From NCBI GenBank assembly GCA_963752045.1, contig CAVVWN010000008.1, positions 992,001-1,056,000 on the forward strand: a stretch of DNA of 64,000 nt, read 5' to 3'. The notes beneath the pieces are model-generated. The model did no database searches. It had not been told where the DNA came from and saw only the letters and a program-made list of their open reading frames with translations. The translations under genes were made by a program, and so were the position numbers. Positions within the stretch are counted from its first letter, which is position 1. The number at the start of each line of letters is the position of its first letter. This document shows positions 11,121 to 21,276 of the stretch, in pieces. The DNA comes from DATKDF01 sp963752045 (GTDB taxonomy: Bacteria > Acidobacteriota > Vicinamibacteria > Vicinamibacterales > SCN-69-37).

Positions 11121-13692
11121 ATGGGCCTGAGCTGGACGTTCCCGGGTTGGCTCTGGCTGCTGGCCGTCGTGCCCGCCATCTGGCTGGTGGGCCGGTTCGC
11201 CCGGACGAACTTCAACCCTCGGCAGCGGGCCATCCAGACGCTCGTGCGCTCGGCGGTGCTCGTCCTGCTGGCACTGGCGCTTGCGCAGCCCGTGGTGTCG
11301 CTGGGATCGTCCCGATTGTCGGTGGTCTATGTCGTCGACGTCTCGCACAGCGTGAGCGGAGAGTCCATACGGGCTGCGGCCGATCGCATCGACGGGCTCA
11401 ATCGCGAGGTGCGCCCTGCACACAGTGCGATTGTCGTGTTCGGCGACGATACCGCGGTAATCGACGGGACCGACACACTGCGTCGCCTCGGCGAGGACGA
11501 TCCCGAGGCTGTGGGAGAGAGCCCCGTCAGTCGCGATGGCAGCGACCTCGACCGGGCCTTGCGCGAGGCGAGGGCCGAGCTGGCGTCCGGCCATCTGCCG
11601 AGGCTCGTCCTGTTCAGCGACGGACGCGAGACGGCGGGGCGGGTGAGGACCGCCGCGGTTCGCCTTGCGTCAGAGGCCGTGCCCGTCTTTGTCGAGCCGA
11701 TGGCGCCGAGAGATCTGGGCGACACGTGGATCGATGCGGTCGGCGTCCCGGCGCGCATTGCGGCCGGGTCGCTCGTGACGGTGACCGTGGACGTCGGCAG
11801 CCAGCGGGCGGCCGAGGGTCAGGTCGAACTTCGGGAGGGCCAGCGCGTCCTCGCAAGCCGCCGCGTGAGGCTCGACGTCGGCACCAACGCCATTACGCTT
11901 GACACGGCTTTTGACGAGGCCGGCGCACACCCGCTCGAAGCCGCGGTCTCGGTCGTGTCGGATCCTGTCGCGGCCAACGACCGCCTCATCCGTGAAGTCC
12001 TCGTCGGACCGCGCACGCCGGTGCTCTACATCGAGGGTGTTCAGGCCAGCGCCCGGTACCTGACCGATGCCCTCGAGCGGTCGGGCTTCGACGTCGACGA
12101 GGCCGGCCCGTCGGCCCTGCCAGACAGCGCTGACGCCCTCGACCGCTATGACGTCGTCATTCTCAGTGACGTGGCCCGCAGGGACCTGTCCGACGAGAAG
12201 ATGACCGCACTTGGTGAGTGGGTCGAGCACCGGGGAGGCGGCCTGCTCGTCGCCGGCGGTGAGGCGGTCTTCGGCGAGGGGCCGGATGGGGCCGACGGCG
12301 GCTACCGGGAGACGGAGCTCGAACGGCTCACGCCCGTGACCTTCGAGCGAAAGGACGAACCGGAAGTTGCGCTGATCATCGTACTGGACAAGTCGTGGAG
12401 CATGGCCGGCGTCGTCATGGAGCTGTGCAAGGCGGCTGCCCAGGCCGCCATCGACGTGCTTTCGGACGAGCAGTCGGTGGGGATTGTCACGTTCAACGAC
12501 GGCCTCAACTGGGACGTCACGTTACGCAACGTCGGCCTGCACAGGCAGGAGATCAACGATGCGATCAAGGCCATCGAGCCGAGCGGCCATACCCTGATCT
12601 TCCCGGCCGTCGAGCAGGCCTACCTGGCTCTCAAGGACGCCCGCGCGCGCGCCAAGCATGTGGTGTTGCTCTCCGATGGGCGTTCCTATCCCGACGACTA
12701 CGAGAGCCTGCTCGCGAAGATGGTGGATGCCAAGATCACCGTGTCGTCGATCGCCGTGGGCCCGGCAGCGGACCGTGAGTTGCTGACGAACATCGCCAAG
12801 TGGGGACGCGGCCGGAGTTACATGGTGGAGGACGCCCGCGAGGTCCCCCAGAATCTTCGTCAAGGAAGCGCAGGATGCGACCACGCCGGCCTTCGACGAG
12901 GGCACCATCAAGCCCGTCGTCAAGGCTCGGGGTTTCCTCGAAGGGGTCGATCTGTCGCGGGTGCCGAGCCTGCGCGGCCGGACCGCCACGGTCCTCAAGG
13001 ACACGGCGCTCGAGATGCTGGCTACCGAGGAGGGCGACCCTCTGCTGGCGTTCTGGCCCATCGGGCTCGGGCGCTCGGCCGTGTTCGCCTCGGATGTCAA
13101 GAACCGGTGGGCCGCTGACTGGCTCGGATGGCGCGGCTACGGCCCGTTCTTCACGGCAGTTGTGCGGGCCCTCGAGCGGCAGCGGGCGCCGCAGGTCGTG
13201 CTCGACGTCGTGGAGGGACCGGTCACGGACGGCGTCCGTCACGTCGCGATGACACTCGAGGCCCGCGACCCGAAGGGCGACTACCGGGACCTGCTTCGCC
13301 CGGTGGTGCGCGCCCGGTCGTCCGGGGGGGATTCGGCGGACGTGTCGCTTCGGCAGACCGGACCTGGCCGGTACGAGGGCAGCGTGAGCGTTGGTGCGGC
13401 CGACGTGTTGTCGCTGTCGGCTGCGACCGACGACCCCGGCATCCGCGAGCGATTGATCATCCCCGACCCGGCTGCGGAGTACCGCCTGAGAGCGGCCGAC
13501 GAGCCGTTGCTCGACCTGGTGGCCAGCACGACGGGCGGCGTGTTCCGTCCTGCGGCCGAGAGCCTGGCGGGAACGGCTGGCGCCTCACGAGTCGCGCGGC
13601 GCGCGTTGTGGCCGCTGCTGGTCGCGCTGGCCCTTCTCCTCTGGCTCGGCGACATCCTGCTGCGCCGCGTCCGCGTGTTCGAGCCGGCCTAG
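11121..13692 (+). CDS. Membrane protein with two VWA-like domains and a glutamine amidotransferase-like domain (single-base frameshift)
   Basis: The corrected product is 856 aa from ATG 11121. In order it shows two N-terminal membrane helices (about 8-26 and 37-58), a first VWA-like domain with VVDVSHSVS, and a beta-rich section. A class-I glutamine amidotransferase-like fold follows (about 295-385: VLYIEGVQASARYLTDAL ... GGGLLVAGG). A second VWA domain has IIVLDKSWSM as its metal site. One C-terminal membrane helix (about 826-846) closes the protein. The frame breaks at the C run 12845-12849: removing one C turns EVPQNLRQG into EVPRIFVKEAQDA, which continues to the end. It is the last gene of the MoxR/Bat operon, and a stem-loop overlaps its stop. 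Confidence 0.83.
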
Positions 13693-13712
13693 TGTCCTGC
13701 GCACGACACTAG
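13689..13712 (+). terminator. Stem-loop at the end of the MoxR/Bat operon
   Basis: A perfect 8-bp inverted repeat (CTAGTGTC / GACACTAG) with an 8-base loop overlaps the stop codon of the last operon gene. There is no T run after it. It may work as a 3' stabiliser or a factor-assisted terminator rather than a classic intrinsic terminator. Confidence 0.45.
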
Positions 13713-13865
13713 CGTCCTCGTCGCGGCCGGCGTAAGCGCCGTTCGCCGATTGCGCGTATCAAGCCTCGGAGGTCTGGCTCTGGGGCAACTTCCGCAGATC
13801 GACCCGGTACGGCCGGATGCCGTCCTTCCCGCATACGTTCAGCTTCCTATCGAAAGGACCACGTG

Positions 13866-16811
13866 ATGAGAGCACCAAGCTCACGAGCCAGCCGCACCCT
13901 GGTGACGGCATCGCTCTGTCTTCTCACCGGCGCCGTGCTCTTTGCGCAGGGGTTTGGCGTGCAGCCGCAGGCGCCGGCTCCCGTGAACGCGTCGGACGAC
14001 CCGATGCTGCGCGGCTTCGTCTTTCGTTCGATAGGTCCAGCCGTCATGGGTGGGCGCGTCGACGACATTCAGGGCGTCATCGACGACCCGATGACCGTCT
14101 GGGTGGGACTTGCGACCGGTGGTTTGTGGAAGACCACGAACGGAGGGCGAAGCTGGACCTCCATGTTCGACGAGATGCCCAACTCGTCGGTGGGAGATAT
14201 CGGCATCGCTCCGTCGAATCCGAACATCGTCTACGTCGGCATGGGCGAGCCGAACAACCGACAGAGCTCGACCATCGGGAACGGCGTCTACAAGACCACC
14301 GATGGAGGCGCGACCTGGCAGCACCTCGGGCTCGAGGAGACGCAGTCGATTGGCCGTGTGGCGGTCCATCCCCGCAATCCGAACATCGTCTTCGTAGCGG
14401 CGCTCGGGCACCTCTACGGCCCGAACGAAGAGCGTGGCCTCTACAAGACGACCGACGGCGGGGCGACCTGGACGAAGGCCAAGTACATCGACGCTGACAC
14501 CGGGTTCACCGATGTGGTCATCGATCCGGCCAGTCCGAACACCGTCTTCGCCGCCTCGTATCAGCGCCGGCGGACGTGGTGGGGATTCAATGGCGGGGGG
14601 CCCGGAAGCGGCCTGTGGAAGTCCACCGACGGGGGCACGAACTGGACGAAGATCCAGGGCAACGGGTGGCCGGCGCCCTCTGACGGCATCATCGGGCGCA
14701 TTGGCGTCGACCTGCACCACGCGAACCCGCAGATCGTGTACGCCCACGTCGAGGTCGGGGCAAGCGGCGGCACCGGCGCGAACGTGGCTGACGACGGTGG
14801 CCCGCTCGTCGGCCGCGGCGGGGGTGGCGGAGGTGGCGGGGGGCGCGGTGGTCAGCCGGCAGCGCCGCCCGATCCGCAGCGAAGCGGGCTCTGGCGGTCG
14901 AATGACGGCGGCAAGACCTGGTCGCTCATGAGCAACGAGAACAATCGGCCCATGTACTACAGCCAGGTGCGCGTGGACCCGGCCAACCCGGAGAAGGTGT
15001 TCGTCGGCGGGGCCTCCGCACAGATGTCCCTCGAGGGAGGTCGCACGTGGCAGCCGCTGCGCGGCACGGGCCACGGCGATTACCACGCCTTCTGGATCAG
15101 CGCGAAGGATCCGCGCATCGTCTGGACCGGCCACGACGGCGGCATCGATGTCAGCTACGACGGCGGGCTCACGTGGGACTACCTGGCCAACATGCCGCTC
15201 GGTCAGTTCTATCAGGTGTCAGCCGACATGCGCCGGCCGTACCACGTGTGCGGCGGCCTGCAGGACAACGGGAGCTGGTGCGGCCCGAGCGCGGTGCGGT
15301 CGGGCAGCGGCGCGGTCAACACCGACTGGTACAACGTCGGTGGCGGCGACGGCTTCTATACCCGCCAGGATCCGACAGACCACACCACGATCTACTCCGA
15401 ATCGCAGAACGGTGCGGTGAGCCGCCTGAGCCTGCGCGATGGCTCGACGACGAGCATCCGGCCGAGGTTTGCCGGCGCCGGGCGAGGCGGCGGCCCCGCC
15501 AACCCGGGCAACATTCTCAACGCCCCGGCCAACCCGCCCGAGCTCCGGTTCAACTGGAACGCGCCGATCGAGATGTCGCCGCACGACACCAACACGATCT
15601 ACTACGCCGCGCAGTTCTTCTTCCGGTCGCACGACCGTGGCGACACGTGGTGGATGAACCCGACGGACCTCACGAAGAACGTGGACCGCTTTGCCGGGCC
15701 GATCATGGGTGTGGCCGGCAACGCGCCGATGGCGTCCAAGCACGATGGCTACGCGAACAACTCGAACGTCACGATCGTGCGCGAGTCGCCGTCGAAGCCG
15801 GGCGTGCTCTGGGTGGGCACCGACGACGGGAATCTGCACGTGAGCCAGGACGGCGGCGCGACGTTCTCGAACGTGTACGGGAACATCGCCGGAGCGCCCC
15901 GGACCGAGGTGCAGATCGCGCGCATCGAGCCGTCGAACTTCGCGCCCGGCACGGCCTACGTGGCCATCGACAACCACCGGTTCAACGACTGGAGGCCGTA
16001 CCTCTTCAAAACGACGGACTTCGGCCGGACCTGGGCGCCGGTGATGGGCGACCTGCCAGCCAAGGGGCACATCAACGCCGTCGAGGAGGACTACGTCAAC
16101 CCGAACCTGCTGTTCGTCGGCACGGAATTCGGGCTGTTCGTCACGCTCAACGGCGGGACGAGCTGGAAGCCCTTCATGGCCGGGTTGCCGCGCGTGCGCG
16201 TCGACGACCTGCTGATTCACCCGCGAGACCGGGACCTGATCGTGGCCACCCACGGCCGGAGCTTCTGGATAGCCGACGACATCACACCGCTCGAGCAGCT
16301 TGGCGCGCAGCCGTCCGGCAGCGTCCGGCTGTTCACGCCCCGTCCGGCGGTCCAGTGGAAGAACGACCGGGAGGCGACGCGGCGCGTGACCGCGCGCATG
16401 TTCGCGGGCGACAACCCGCAGGGCGGCACGGCGCTCAGCTTCTGGAGCCAAACGGCCGGCGCGGCCAGGTTCGAGATCCTCAATCAGTCGGGTGAGGTGA
16501 TTCGTACGATTGACGTCCAGGCCGAGCCCGGCATGAACCGCGTGCAGTGGAACATGCAGCCCGATCCGCCCGCACCCCCGCCGGGGGCGCAGGCCGCCGC
16601 GGGCCGGGGCGGCCGCGGTGGTGGCGGCGGCGGTGGCGGGCGAGGTGGCGGCGGTCGCGGCGTGCCGTTCGTCGCGGGTGGCGGCCGCGGCGGGTTTGGC
16701 GGATTTGGCGGCCCGGTGGATCCGGGAACCTACCTGGTGCGCTTCACCATGGGCAGCGAGACGCACATGACCTCGGTCGTCGTGCTCGAGGACGTCTGGA
16801 TGGTGAAGTAG
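13866..16811 (+). CDS. Secreted VPS10/sortilin-like Asp-box beta-propeller protein, copy 1
   Basis: The product is 981 aa, exported by an N-terminal signal peptide (about residues 1-28, ending near LFAQ). It is packed with Asp-box repeats of the form S/T-x-D-x-G-x-T/S-W (for example TTNGGRSW, TTDGGATW, STDGGTNW, SNDGGKTW, SYDGGLTW), which mark multi-bladed sialidase/sortilin-type propellers. Two Gly/Arg-rich tracts interrupt it (about 315-330 and 915-960). A C-terminal beta-sandwich-like part follows the propellers. I chose ATG 13866, seven bases after GAAAGGA; the GTG one codon earlier is possible. The substrate is unknown. Relatives are annotated as glycosyl hydrolases, but no catalytic residue can be assigned. 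A paralogue lies at 23541-26456 on the other strand. Confidence 0.85.
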   Translation: MRAPSSRASRTLVTASLCLLTGAVLFAQGFGVQPQAPAPVNASDDPMLRGFVFRSIGPAVMGGRVDDIQGVIDDPMTVWVGLATGGLWKTTNGGRSWTSMFDEMPNSSVGDIGIAPSNPNIVYVGMGEPNNRQSSTIGNGVYKTTDGGATWQHLGLEETQSIGRVAVHPRNPNIVFVAALGHLYGPNEERGLYKTTDGGATWTKAKYIDADTGFTDVVIDPASPNTVFAASYQRRRTWWGFNGGGPGSGLWKSTDGGTNWTKIQGNGWPAPSDGIIGRIGVDLHHANPQIVYAHVEVGASGGTGANVADDGGPLVGRGGGGGGGGGRGGQPAAPPDPQRSGLWRSNDGGKTWSLMSNENNRPMYYSQVRVDPANPEKVFVGGASAQMSLEGGRTWQPLRGTGHGDYHAFWISAKDPRIVWTGHDGGIDVSYDGGLTWDYLANMPLGQFYQVSADMRRPYHVCGGLQDNGSWCGPSAVRSGSGAVNTDWYNVGGGDGFYTRQDPTDHTTIYSESQNGAVSRLSLRDGSTTSIRPRFAGAGRGGGPANPGNILNAPANPPELRFNWNAPIEMSPHDTNTIYYAAQFFFRSHDRGDTWWMNPTDLTKNVDRFAGPIMGVAGNAPMASKHDGYANNSNVTIVRESPSKPGVLWVGTDDGNLHVSQDGGATFSNVYGNIAGAPRTEVQIARIEPSNFAPGTAYVAIDNHRFNDWRPYLFKTTDFGRTWAPVMGDLPAKGHINAVEEDYVNPNLLFVGTEFGLFVTLNGGTSWKPFMAGLPRVRVDDLLIHPRDRDLIVATHGRSFWIADDITPLEQLGAQPSGSVRLFTPRPAVQWKNDREATRRVTARMFAGDNPQGGTALSFWSQTAGAARFEILNQSGEVIRTIDVQAEPGMNRVQWNMQPDPPAPPPGAQAAAGRGGRGGGGGGGGRGGGGRGVPFVAGGGRGGFGGFGGPVDPGTYLVRFTMGSETHMTSVVVLEDVWMVK

Positions 16812-16814
16812 CCG

Positions 16815-17963
16815 CTACTTCCAGAAGGCGATGCCGCCGGCCTGCTTGCCGATGTCAGCGGCTGCGGCGCGAGTCCGGGACTGGAGGTCGTACACCTCCA
16901 CGGTCCCGGGCTCGCCGCCGACCCCTTCGTTCGTGACGAACGCATACCGTCCGTCGGGCGTGATGACGACGCCGTGGGGCACCCGGCGTGTCGTCTCGAG
17001 CTTGGCGACTTCCTTCCCGGCCTGAAGATCCCAGATGCCGATCGCGGCGGACTTCTTGTAGGTGACGACGAGCAGCCGGCCGTCGGCGGTGACGTCGAGG
17101 TTGTACGGGCCGGCGGTGGTGTTCTCGAAGGTCCGCGTGACCGTCCACCGCTCGACGTCCACCTCGACGATCGTGTTCTTGTTGTTGCCGGCCACGTAGA
17201 CCTTGCCCGCGCGTGTGGGCTGCGAGGCCCACGTCGGCTGGACGAGCTCGGCCTTCATGGACTTCATCATGGCCGCGCCCTCGTCCGACGCCATGTCCAT
17301 CATCGCCATGTGCTCGGCATGGGGTGAGAGCGCCAGCGAGCGCGACACCTCGAACGACAGACCATCCACTTCCCACAGGTGGTCGTCCATCATCGACACG
17401 GAGTACTGCTTCGTGCCGGCCGCGTTCATCCGCGAGCCGTGCGGCATCACGCCCGTGGGGACGCGCGCGATCTCGGTCATCGACTGCGTATCCACGATCG
17501 ACACGGAGCTCTGCTCCATGCGGCCGTACAGGTTGAAGTTGACGACGTGCAGAAATCCGGTCGTGCGTGAGATGTCCATCGAGGCGGGGAAGAGCCCCAC
17601 TTCGACGGAATCCACGAACGCGTCGGAGCCCGTCTCGAACTTGTGAATCGACCCGTACGGATTGCCGTGCGAGAGCGACACGTACCAGGACTTTCCGTCA
17701 GGGTGCACGGCGATGCCGTGCGGCCCCTCGATCTCGGTCGGCCAGATGCCCACCTCGATCGTCTTCACGACATCCAGCGTGCCCGTGCCGGGACCGGACG
17801 GCCGGAAGCGCACCAGCGCGATCGTGTCATCCGACTCGGCGCACGCGTAGGCCCAGTAGGCCGGCGCGGCCTGGGCCCTCGGTGAACCAGGCAGGGCCGA
17901 CCAGAGCAGGCCAGCGGCAATCAGCGTGAGCGACTGGTGCCAGTAGCCGAATGCACGTCTCAC
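16815..17963 (-). CDS. Secreted YVTN/YncE-like beta-propeller protein with Met/His-rich segment
   Basis: The 382-aa product starts at GTG 17963, inside a GTGA overlap with the upstream gene. A signal peptide covers about residues 1-32. The rest is made of YVTN/YncE-type propeller repeats such as GIAVHPDGKSWYVSLS, VYVAGNNKNTIVEVD, NLDVTADGRLLVVTY and GVVITPDGRYAFVTNE. Residues about 214-236 form a striking Met/His cluster (HAEHMAMMDM...AMMKSMK), unusual in a propeller and possibly metal-binding; this is inference from composition only. It is co-transcribed with the LVIVD propeller gene, so the two exported proteins probably act together. It converges with the Asp-box gene at 16811. Confidence 0.8.
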   Translation of the reverse strand: MRRAFGYWHQSLTLIAAGLLWSALPGSPRAQAAPAYWAYACAESDDTIALVRFRPSGPGTGTLDVVKTIEVGIWPTEIEGPHGIAVHPDGKSWYVSLSHGNPYGSIHKFETGSDAFVDSVEVGLFPASMDISRTTGFLHVVNFNLYGRMEQSSVSIVDTQSMTEIARVPTGVMPHGSRMNAAGTKQYSVSMMDDHLWEVDGLSFEVSRSLALSPHAEHMAMMDMASDEGAAMMKSMKAELVQPTWASQPTRAGKVYVAGNNKNTIVEVDVERWTVTRTFENTTAGPYNLDVTADGRLLVVTYKKSAAIGIWDLQAGKEVAKLETTRRVPHGVVITPDGRYAFVTNEGVGGEPGTVEVYDLQSRTRAAAADIGKQAGGIAFWK

Positions 17964-20032
17964 CGAGATTCACCTCGCCGGCTCGGCACCGGATCGCCGA
18001 GCTTGACCGCCCAAAGGCCCGAGTTGAAGTCTGAGAAGAAGATGTTGCCCTTGTACGGCTGCGGGCCCCAGACGAACGGGGCATTGGGGATGAAGCTGTC
18101 GGGATCGTACGAGTAGAACTTGGCGATCTCGCGCCCCTGCCGACCCAGGTCGCCCAGCAGCTCGCCCGACACGTCCACGACGCGCAGGCCGCCGTTGTAG
18201 TACGCCACGTACATGACGTCGTCTTCCACCCAGAGATTGTGGGTGCCGGCGTCCTCGACGGCGTAGCGGGCGACCTCGCGCGGGTTGTCCCAGTCGGTCC
18301 AGTCGATGACGTGAATCCAGCCGTCGGCCCGGCCCGCGCGGTTGGTGGGCGTGCCTTCGGGAAAACTCTCGTCGCCCGCGAAGATGTAGCGCTTGCCCGT
18401 GGACCTGCTGACGTACGGATAGGCCGCGTGATTCCAGCCGCTCGGGTAGGCGTAGGAGCCGATCTTCACCGGGCTGGTGGGCGACCCGCCTTTGTTGCCG
18501 CCGCCGACGTCCACCGCGACGACGCCGTTGTTCCAGTTGGACGAGTAGGCGATGCCATCGACGACCCACACGTCGTGGATGCTCGATCGCCCGCCGGTAC
18601 CCTGATGCTGGTACGTGCCGACACGCCGCGGGTTCTTTGGATCCTCGACGTTGATGATGTCGTAGCGCTGGCCGGCGCTGAGCGCGTAGACGTGGTTGTC
18701 GTGAATGAAGACGTTGTGCACGCCGCCGGTCAGTTCGTCGTCGAACGTCGCGAGAATCGGCAGGCCCGCGCGCGGGTTCGACACGTCGATGATCACCATG
18801 CCGTTGCGGCGGTTGGACGCGCCCTCCCGGCTGATGACGGCAATCCGTCCATCGGCCGAGACCTTGACGTCATTGACCGTCCGGGCGTCCACCTGCACCT
18901 CGCCGATCTTCTCGATGGCGGCCGGGTCGGTCACGTCCCAGAAGAACGCGTGCCCGCTGGCACCCCACGTGCCGGTAACGGCGTAGTCGCGGCCGTCGAG
19001 TCCCTGCCAGACCCAGAGGTCGGACGTATGCCGGTCGAGCACCTTGCCGCGGCCGACGACCTCGACGCGGCGGCTGACCTCACGCGGCGTGACCTCAATC
19101 GTCGACAGGGCCGTGTGCGAGCCAGTTGTCGCCACCACCGTGTAGCGGCCCGAGCGCTCGGCGACGAACCGGCCGTCCGGTTCGACTTGCGCGGTCGCCC
19201 CGGCGCCGAGGATGGTGTGCGCGGGCTCTCCGGTCACGGCATAGTGGACCGGGATGTCGGCCACGGGCTCACCGTTCGCGCCGCGTGCGGTGGCGGTGAA
19301 ACGAACGACGTCTCCCGTGCGAGCCGCGGTGACCGAGGAAGAGACCTCGAAGGCGGTGACGGGATTGGCCGCAACCGTGATGTCGAGCGCGGCAGTCACG
19401 CCACCGGTGCTCGCCGTGATGCGAGTCGTTCCGGGAGCGGAGAGCTGCAGCTGGCCGAAGCGGTCGACGCGTGCGACGGCGGCGTTCATCGAGTTCCACG
19501 CGATCGTCTCCTCATTGCGATCGCGACCGGCCTCGTCCATCACGGTGGCGGCGAGGTTGACGCGCGTGCCGGCGTAGAACCGCGAGGGCACGCCGGTGAG
19601 CGTCACGGTCGCGATAGGAGGCTCGGGGACGACGATGGTGACCTCGGTGCGGTTGAGCGCCGTGAAGCCGCCACGGCCGCCGCGGCCGCCGGGTTCGTCG
19701 GCTCCGGCCGGCAGCGCGGTGACGAAGACCTGGTACGTGCCGGGTTCCGCTGCCGTCACCACGCCCTCGGCCGTCACGGCCAGCTGTCGCCGGCTCTGAG
19801 ACGCGAAGACGACGCGGGCATCGGGCACGTCCCTACCGGCAGCGTCCGTGACGACGGCCTTGAGCGCGGCCGATTCGCCCAGCTTGAGCGTCAGCGTGGC
19901 GGGTGTCACCTTGACGCGGAGGTCACTGCCCGGCGCGGCCGGCGTCTGCGGTGGGTTCTGAGTTGTGGCAGGCAGGCTGGCTGAGAGCGCCAGCGCCGCG
20001 AGCCCTGTCACGACAAGGCGCGTCACGAGCAC
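17960..20032 (-). CDS. Secreted protein with Ig-like (BIG2-type) domains and LVIVD beta-propeller
   Basis: The product is 690 aa from GTG 20032, chosen because AGGAGG lies five bases upstream; longer readings of this frame have no such site. A signal peptide (about 1-25) is followed by roughly three Ig-like domains of BIG2 type (about 35-320), recognisable by repeats such as LKLGESAALKAVVTD and GTTRITASTGGVTAALDITV. A short Gly/Arg-rich insert interrupts them. The C-terminal half is an LVIVD-type propeller (for example GMVIIDVSNPRAGLPILATF). It is the first gene of a two-gene operon and overlaps the next start by 4 bp. It is likely a cell-surface or periplasmic binding or scaffold protein. 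No enzyme motif is seen. Confidence 0.82.
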   Translation of the reverse strand: MLVTRLVVTGLAALALSASLPATTQNPPQTPAAPGSDLRVKVTPATLTLKLGESAALKAVVTDAAGRDVPDARVVFASQSRRQLAVTAEGVVTAAEPGTYQVFVTALPAGADEPGGRGGRGGFTALNRTEVTIVVPEPPIATVTLTGVPSRFYAGTRVNLAATVMDEAGRDRNEETIAWNSMNAAVARVDRFGQLQLSAPGTTRITASTGGVTAALDITVAANPVTAFEVSSSVTAARTGDVVRFTATARGANGEPVADIPVHYAVTGEPAHTILGAGATAQVEPDGRFVAERSGRYTVVATTGSHTALSTIEVTPREVSRRVEVVGRGKVLDRHTSDLWVWQGLDGRDYAVTGTWGASGHAFFWDVTDPAAIEKIGEVQVDARTVNDVKVSADGRIAVISREGASNRRNGMVIIDVSNPRAGLPILATFDDELTGGVHNVFIHDNHVYALSAGQRYDIINVEDPKNPRRVGTYQHQGTGGRSSIHDVWVVDGIAYSSNWNNGVVAVDVGGGNKGGSPTSPVKIGSYAYPSGWNHAAYPYVSRSTGKRYIFAGDESFPEGTPTNRAGRADGWIHVIDWTDWDNPREVARYAVEDAGTHNLWVEDDVMYVAYYNGGLRVVDVSGELLGDLGRQGREIAKFYSYDPDSFIPNAPFVWGPQPYKGNIFFSDFNSGLWAVKLGDPVPSRRGESR

Positions 20033-20138
20033 GGGTTCCTCCTGGGATTGCCGCCGATCATACAAGGGGGAGGAGCCCTTTTCCACAAGCCCGACACCAG
20101 GAGGCAACAGGGCCATTCCGTTCCCGCGCGGCGGCCCC

Positions 20139-20477
20139 TCAATCAGCGGAATGGGGGTCGGTCGCCCTCGCGGTTCCGCACGACCAGCAGCGGTCGAATT
20201 GGGGCTCCACGCGTTCGGAGCACCTCGGGCAGGCCCAACTCTGGCCGGAGGAGGATTCCGGCGGGTTCTCGAGCTCCAGGACCACCCGGCGGGCCAGTTC
20301 GGCGTCAGCATCAGCCGGAATCCATACTTCCGGCAGTGTGTCGAAGGTCACGGGCGTTTCGCCGCGAGTGCTGAAGAGCGAGTCTCGACGGACTTCGGCC
20401 TGGATGCCGACCGCTTCGAGCGCTCCGCGCAGGACGTGGGCCTGCATCGGATCGGCCGCGGTGTAGATCTTGATCAT
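20139..20477 (-). CDS. DUF2007-like protein with C-terminal zinc ribbon
   Basis: This 112-aa protein begins MIKIYTAADPMQAHVLRGAL, typical of the DUF2007 (putative signal-transducing) family in which a ferredoxin-like alpha/beta fold spans the first ~75 residues. The C-terminus carries two CxxC pairs (CPRC and CWSC, about residues 83-98), which form a zinc ribbon. It sits 15 bp after the uracil-DNA glycosylase gene on the same strand and is probably co-transcribed with it. The biochemical role is unknown. Confidence 0.75.
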   Translation of the reverse strand: MIKIYTAADPMQAHVLRGALEAVGIQAEVRRDSLFSTRGETPVTFDTLPEVWIPADADAELARRVVLELENPPESSSGQSWACPRCSERVEPQFDRCWSCGTARATDPHSAD

Positions 20478-20492
20478 CGCGGGGTCCTCCGC

Positions 20493-21197
20493 TCAATCTG
20501 CCAGTCGCCGGGCCTTCTTGAACACGGCACGCAACATGGCCGGCGTCAGCCTGCCCGTGTGCGTGTTCTGCCTGCTCGGGTGATAGGCGCTGACGAGCAC
20601 GGGCAGCCCCGGCTCGCGGTAGCGTCCGCCGTGGGTAAAGGCCGGCCGACGCGGAACCGGCCCGGATGGCGCCACGAGCGCTCGCCGTTCGCCCAGCAGG
20701 CGCCAGCAGGCGTCGAAGGCAATCCGGCCGAGGGCAACGATGACACGCAATTCCGGCAACGCGTCCAACTCGGCGCGGAGGTGCGTGTGGCACCGGGCGA
20801 TCTCGGCGGGTGTCGGCTTGTTCTGCGGCGGCGCGCACCGGACCGCAGCCATGATCCAGGTGTCGTGCAGTTGCAGGCCGTCGTCGATTCCCCGTGAGAA
20901 CGGCTGATTGGCCAGACCATTCGCGTGAAGCGCGGCCATGAGGAAGTCGCCGGACCCGCCGCGGCCGTCGCCGGTGAAGTTACGCCCCGTTCGATTGGCG
21001 CCGTGGGCCGCCGGCGCCAGGCCGACGAGCGCGATGCGGGCCTGCGGATCGCCGAAGCCCGGCACGGGCCTGGTCCAGTACGTCTCGTTCCGGAAGGCCG
21101 CTCGCTTCTCCCGGCCGATGCGCTCGCAGTATTCGCGCAGGCGTGGACATGCCGTGCACTCGATGATGACCTTCCGAACAGACGTCAGGGCCCGCAT
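20493..21197 (-). CDS. Uracil-DNA glycosylase, family 5 (UdgB-type), Fe-S
   Basis: The enzyme removes uracil, and in family 5 also other deaminated bases, from DNA to start base-excision repair. The 234-aa product has an N-terminal Cys cluster (Cys14, Cys17, Cys24) and a further Cys in VRCAPP that together can bind a 4Fe-4S centre. The active-site loop GLAPAAHGANRTGR is characteristic of family 5. Near the C-terminus the motif SAYHPSRQNT matches the second conserved UDG motif. The start is uncertain: ATG 21197 matches the expected N-terminus but has no clear ribosome site, and a GTG lies two codons upstream. Confidence 0.88.
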   Translation of the reverse strand: MRALTSVRKVIIECTACPRLREYCERIGREKRAAFRNETYWTRPVPGFGDPQARIALVGLAPAAHGANRTGRNFTGDGRGGSGDFLMAALHANGLANQPFSRGIDDGLQLHDTWIMAAVRCAPPQNKPTPAEIARCHTHLRAELDALPELRVIVALGRIAFDACWRLLGERRALVAPSGPVPRRPAFTHGGRYREPGLPVLVSAYHPSRQNTHTGRLTPAMLRAVFKKARRLAD

Positions 21198-21240
21198 CGG
21201 CACACCAAGCAGTGTCCGTGGAAGTCGAGCACCTGCAGGG

Positions 21241-21275
21241 CCCAGATCCCAGATCCCAGATCCCAGATCGCCAGA
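21241..21275. repeat. Heptamer tandem array CCCAGAT, downstream of lipA
   Basis: Four consecutive copies of CCCAGAT (21241-21268) run into a degenerate copy ending at the lipA stop. The same heptamer family recurs, inverted or direct, upstream of lipA (22229-22242 and 22516-22690). The array fills the gap between lipA and the UDG gene. Confidence 0.8.
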
Positions 21276-21276
21276 T

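Noticed and set aside
18239..19984. 581-aa open frame antisense to the LVIVD propeller gene
   Set aside because: The minus strand has a signal peptide, ribosome site and recognisable repeats; the plus frame has none.
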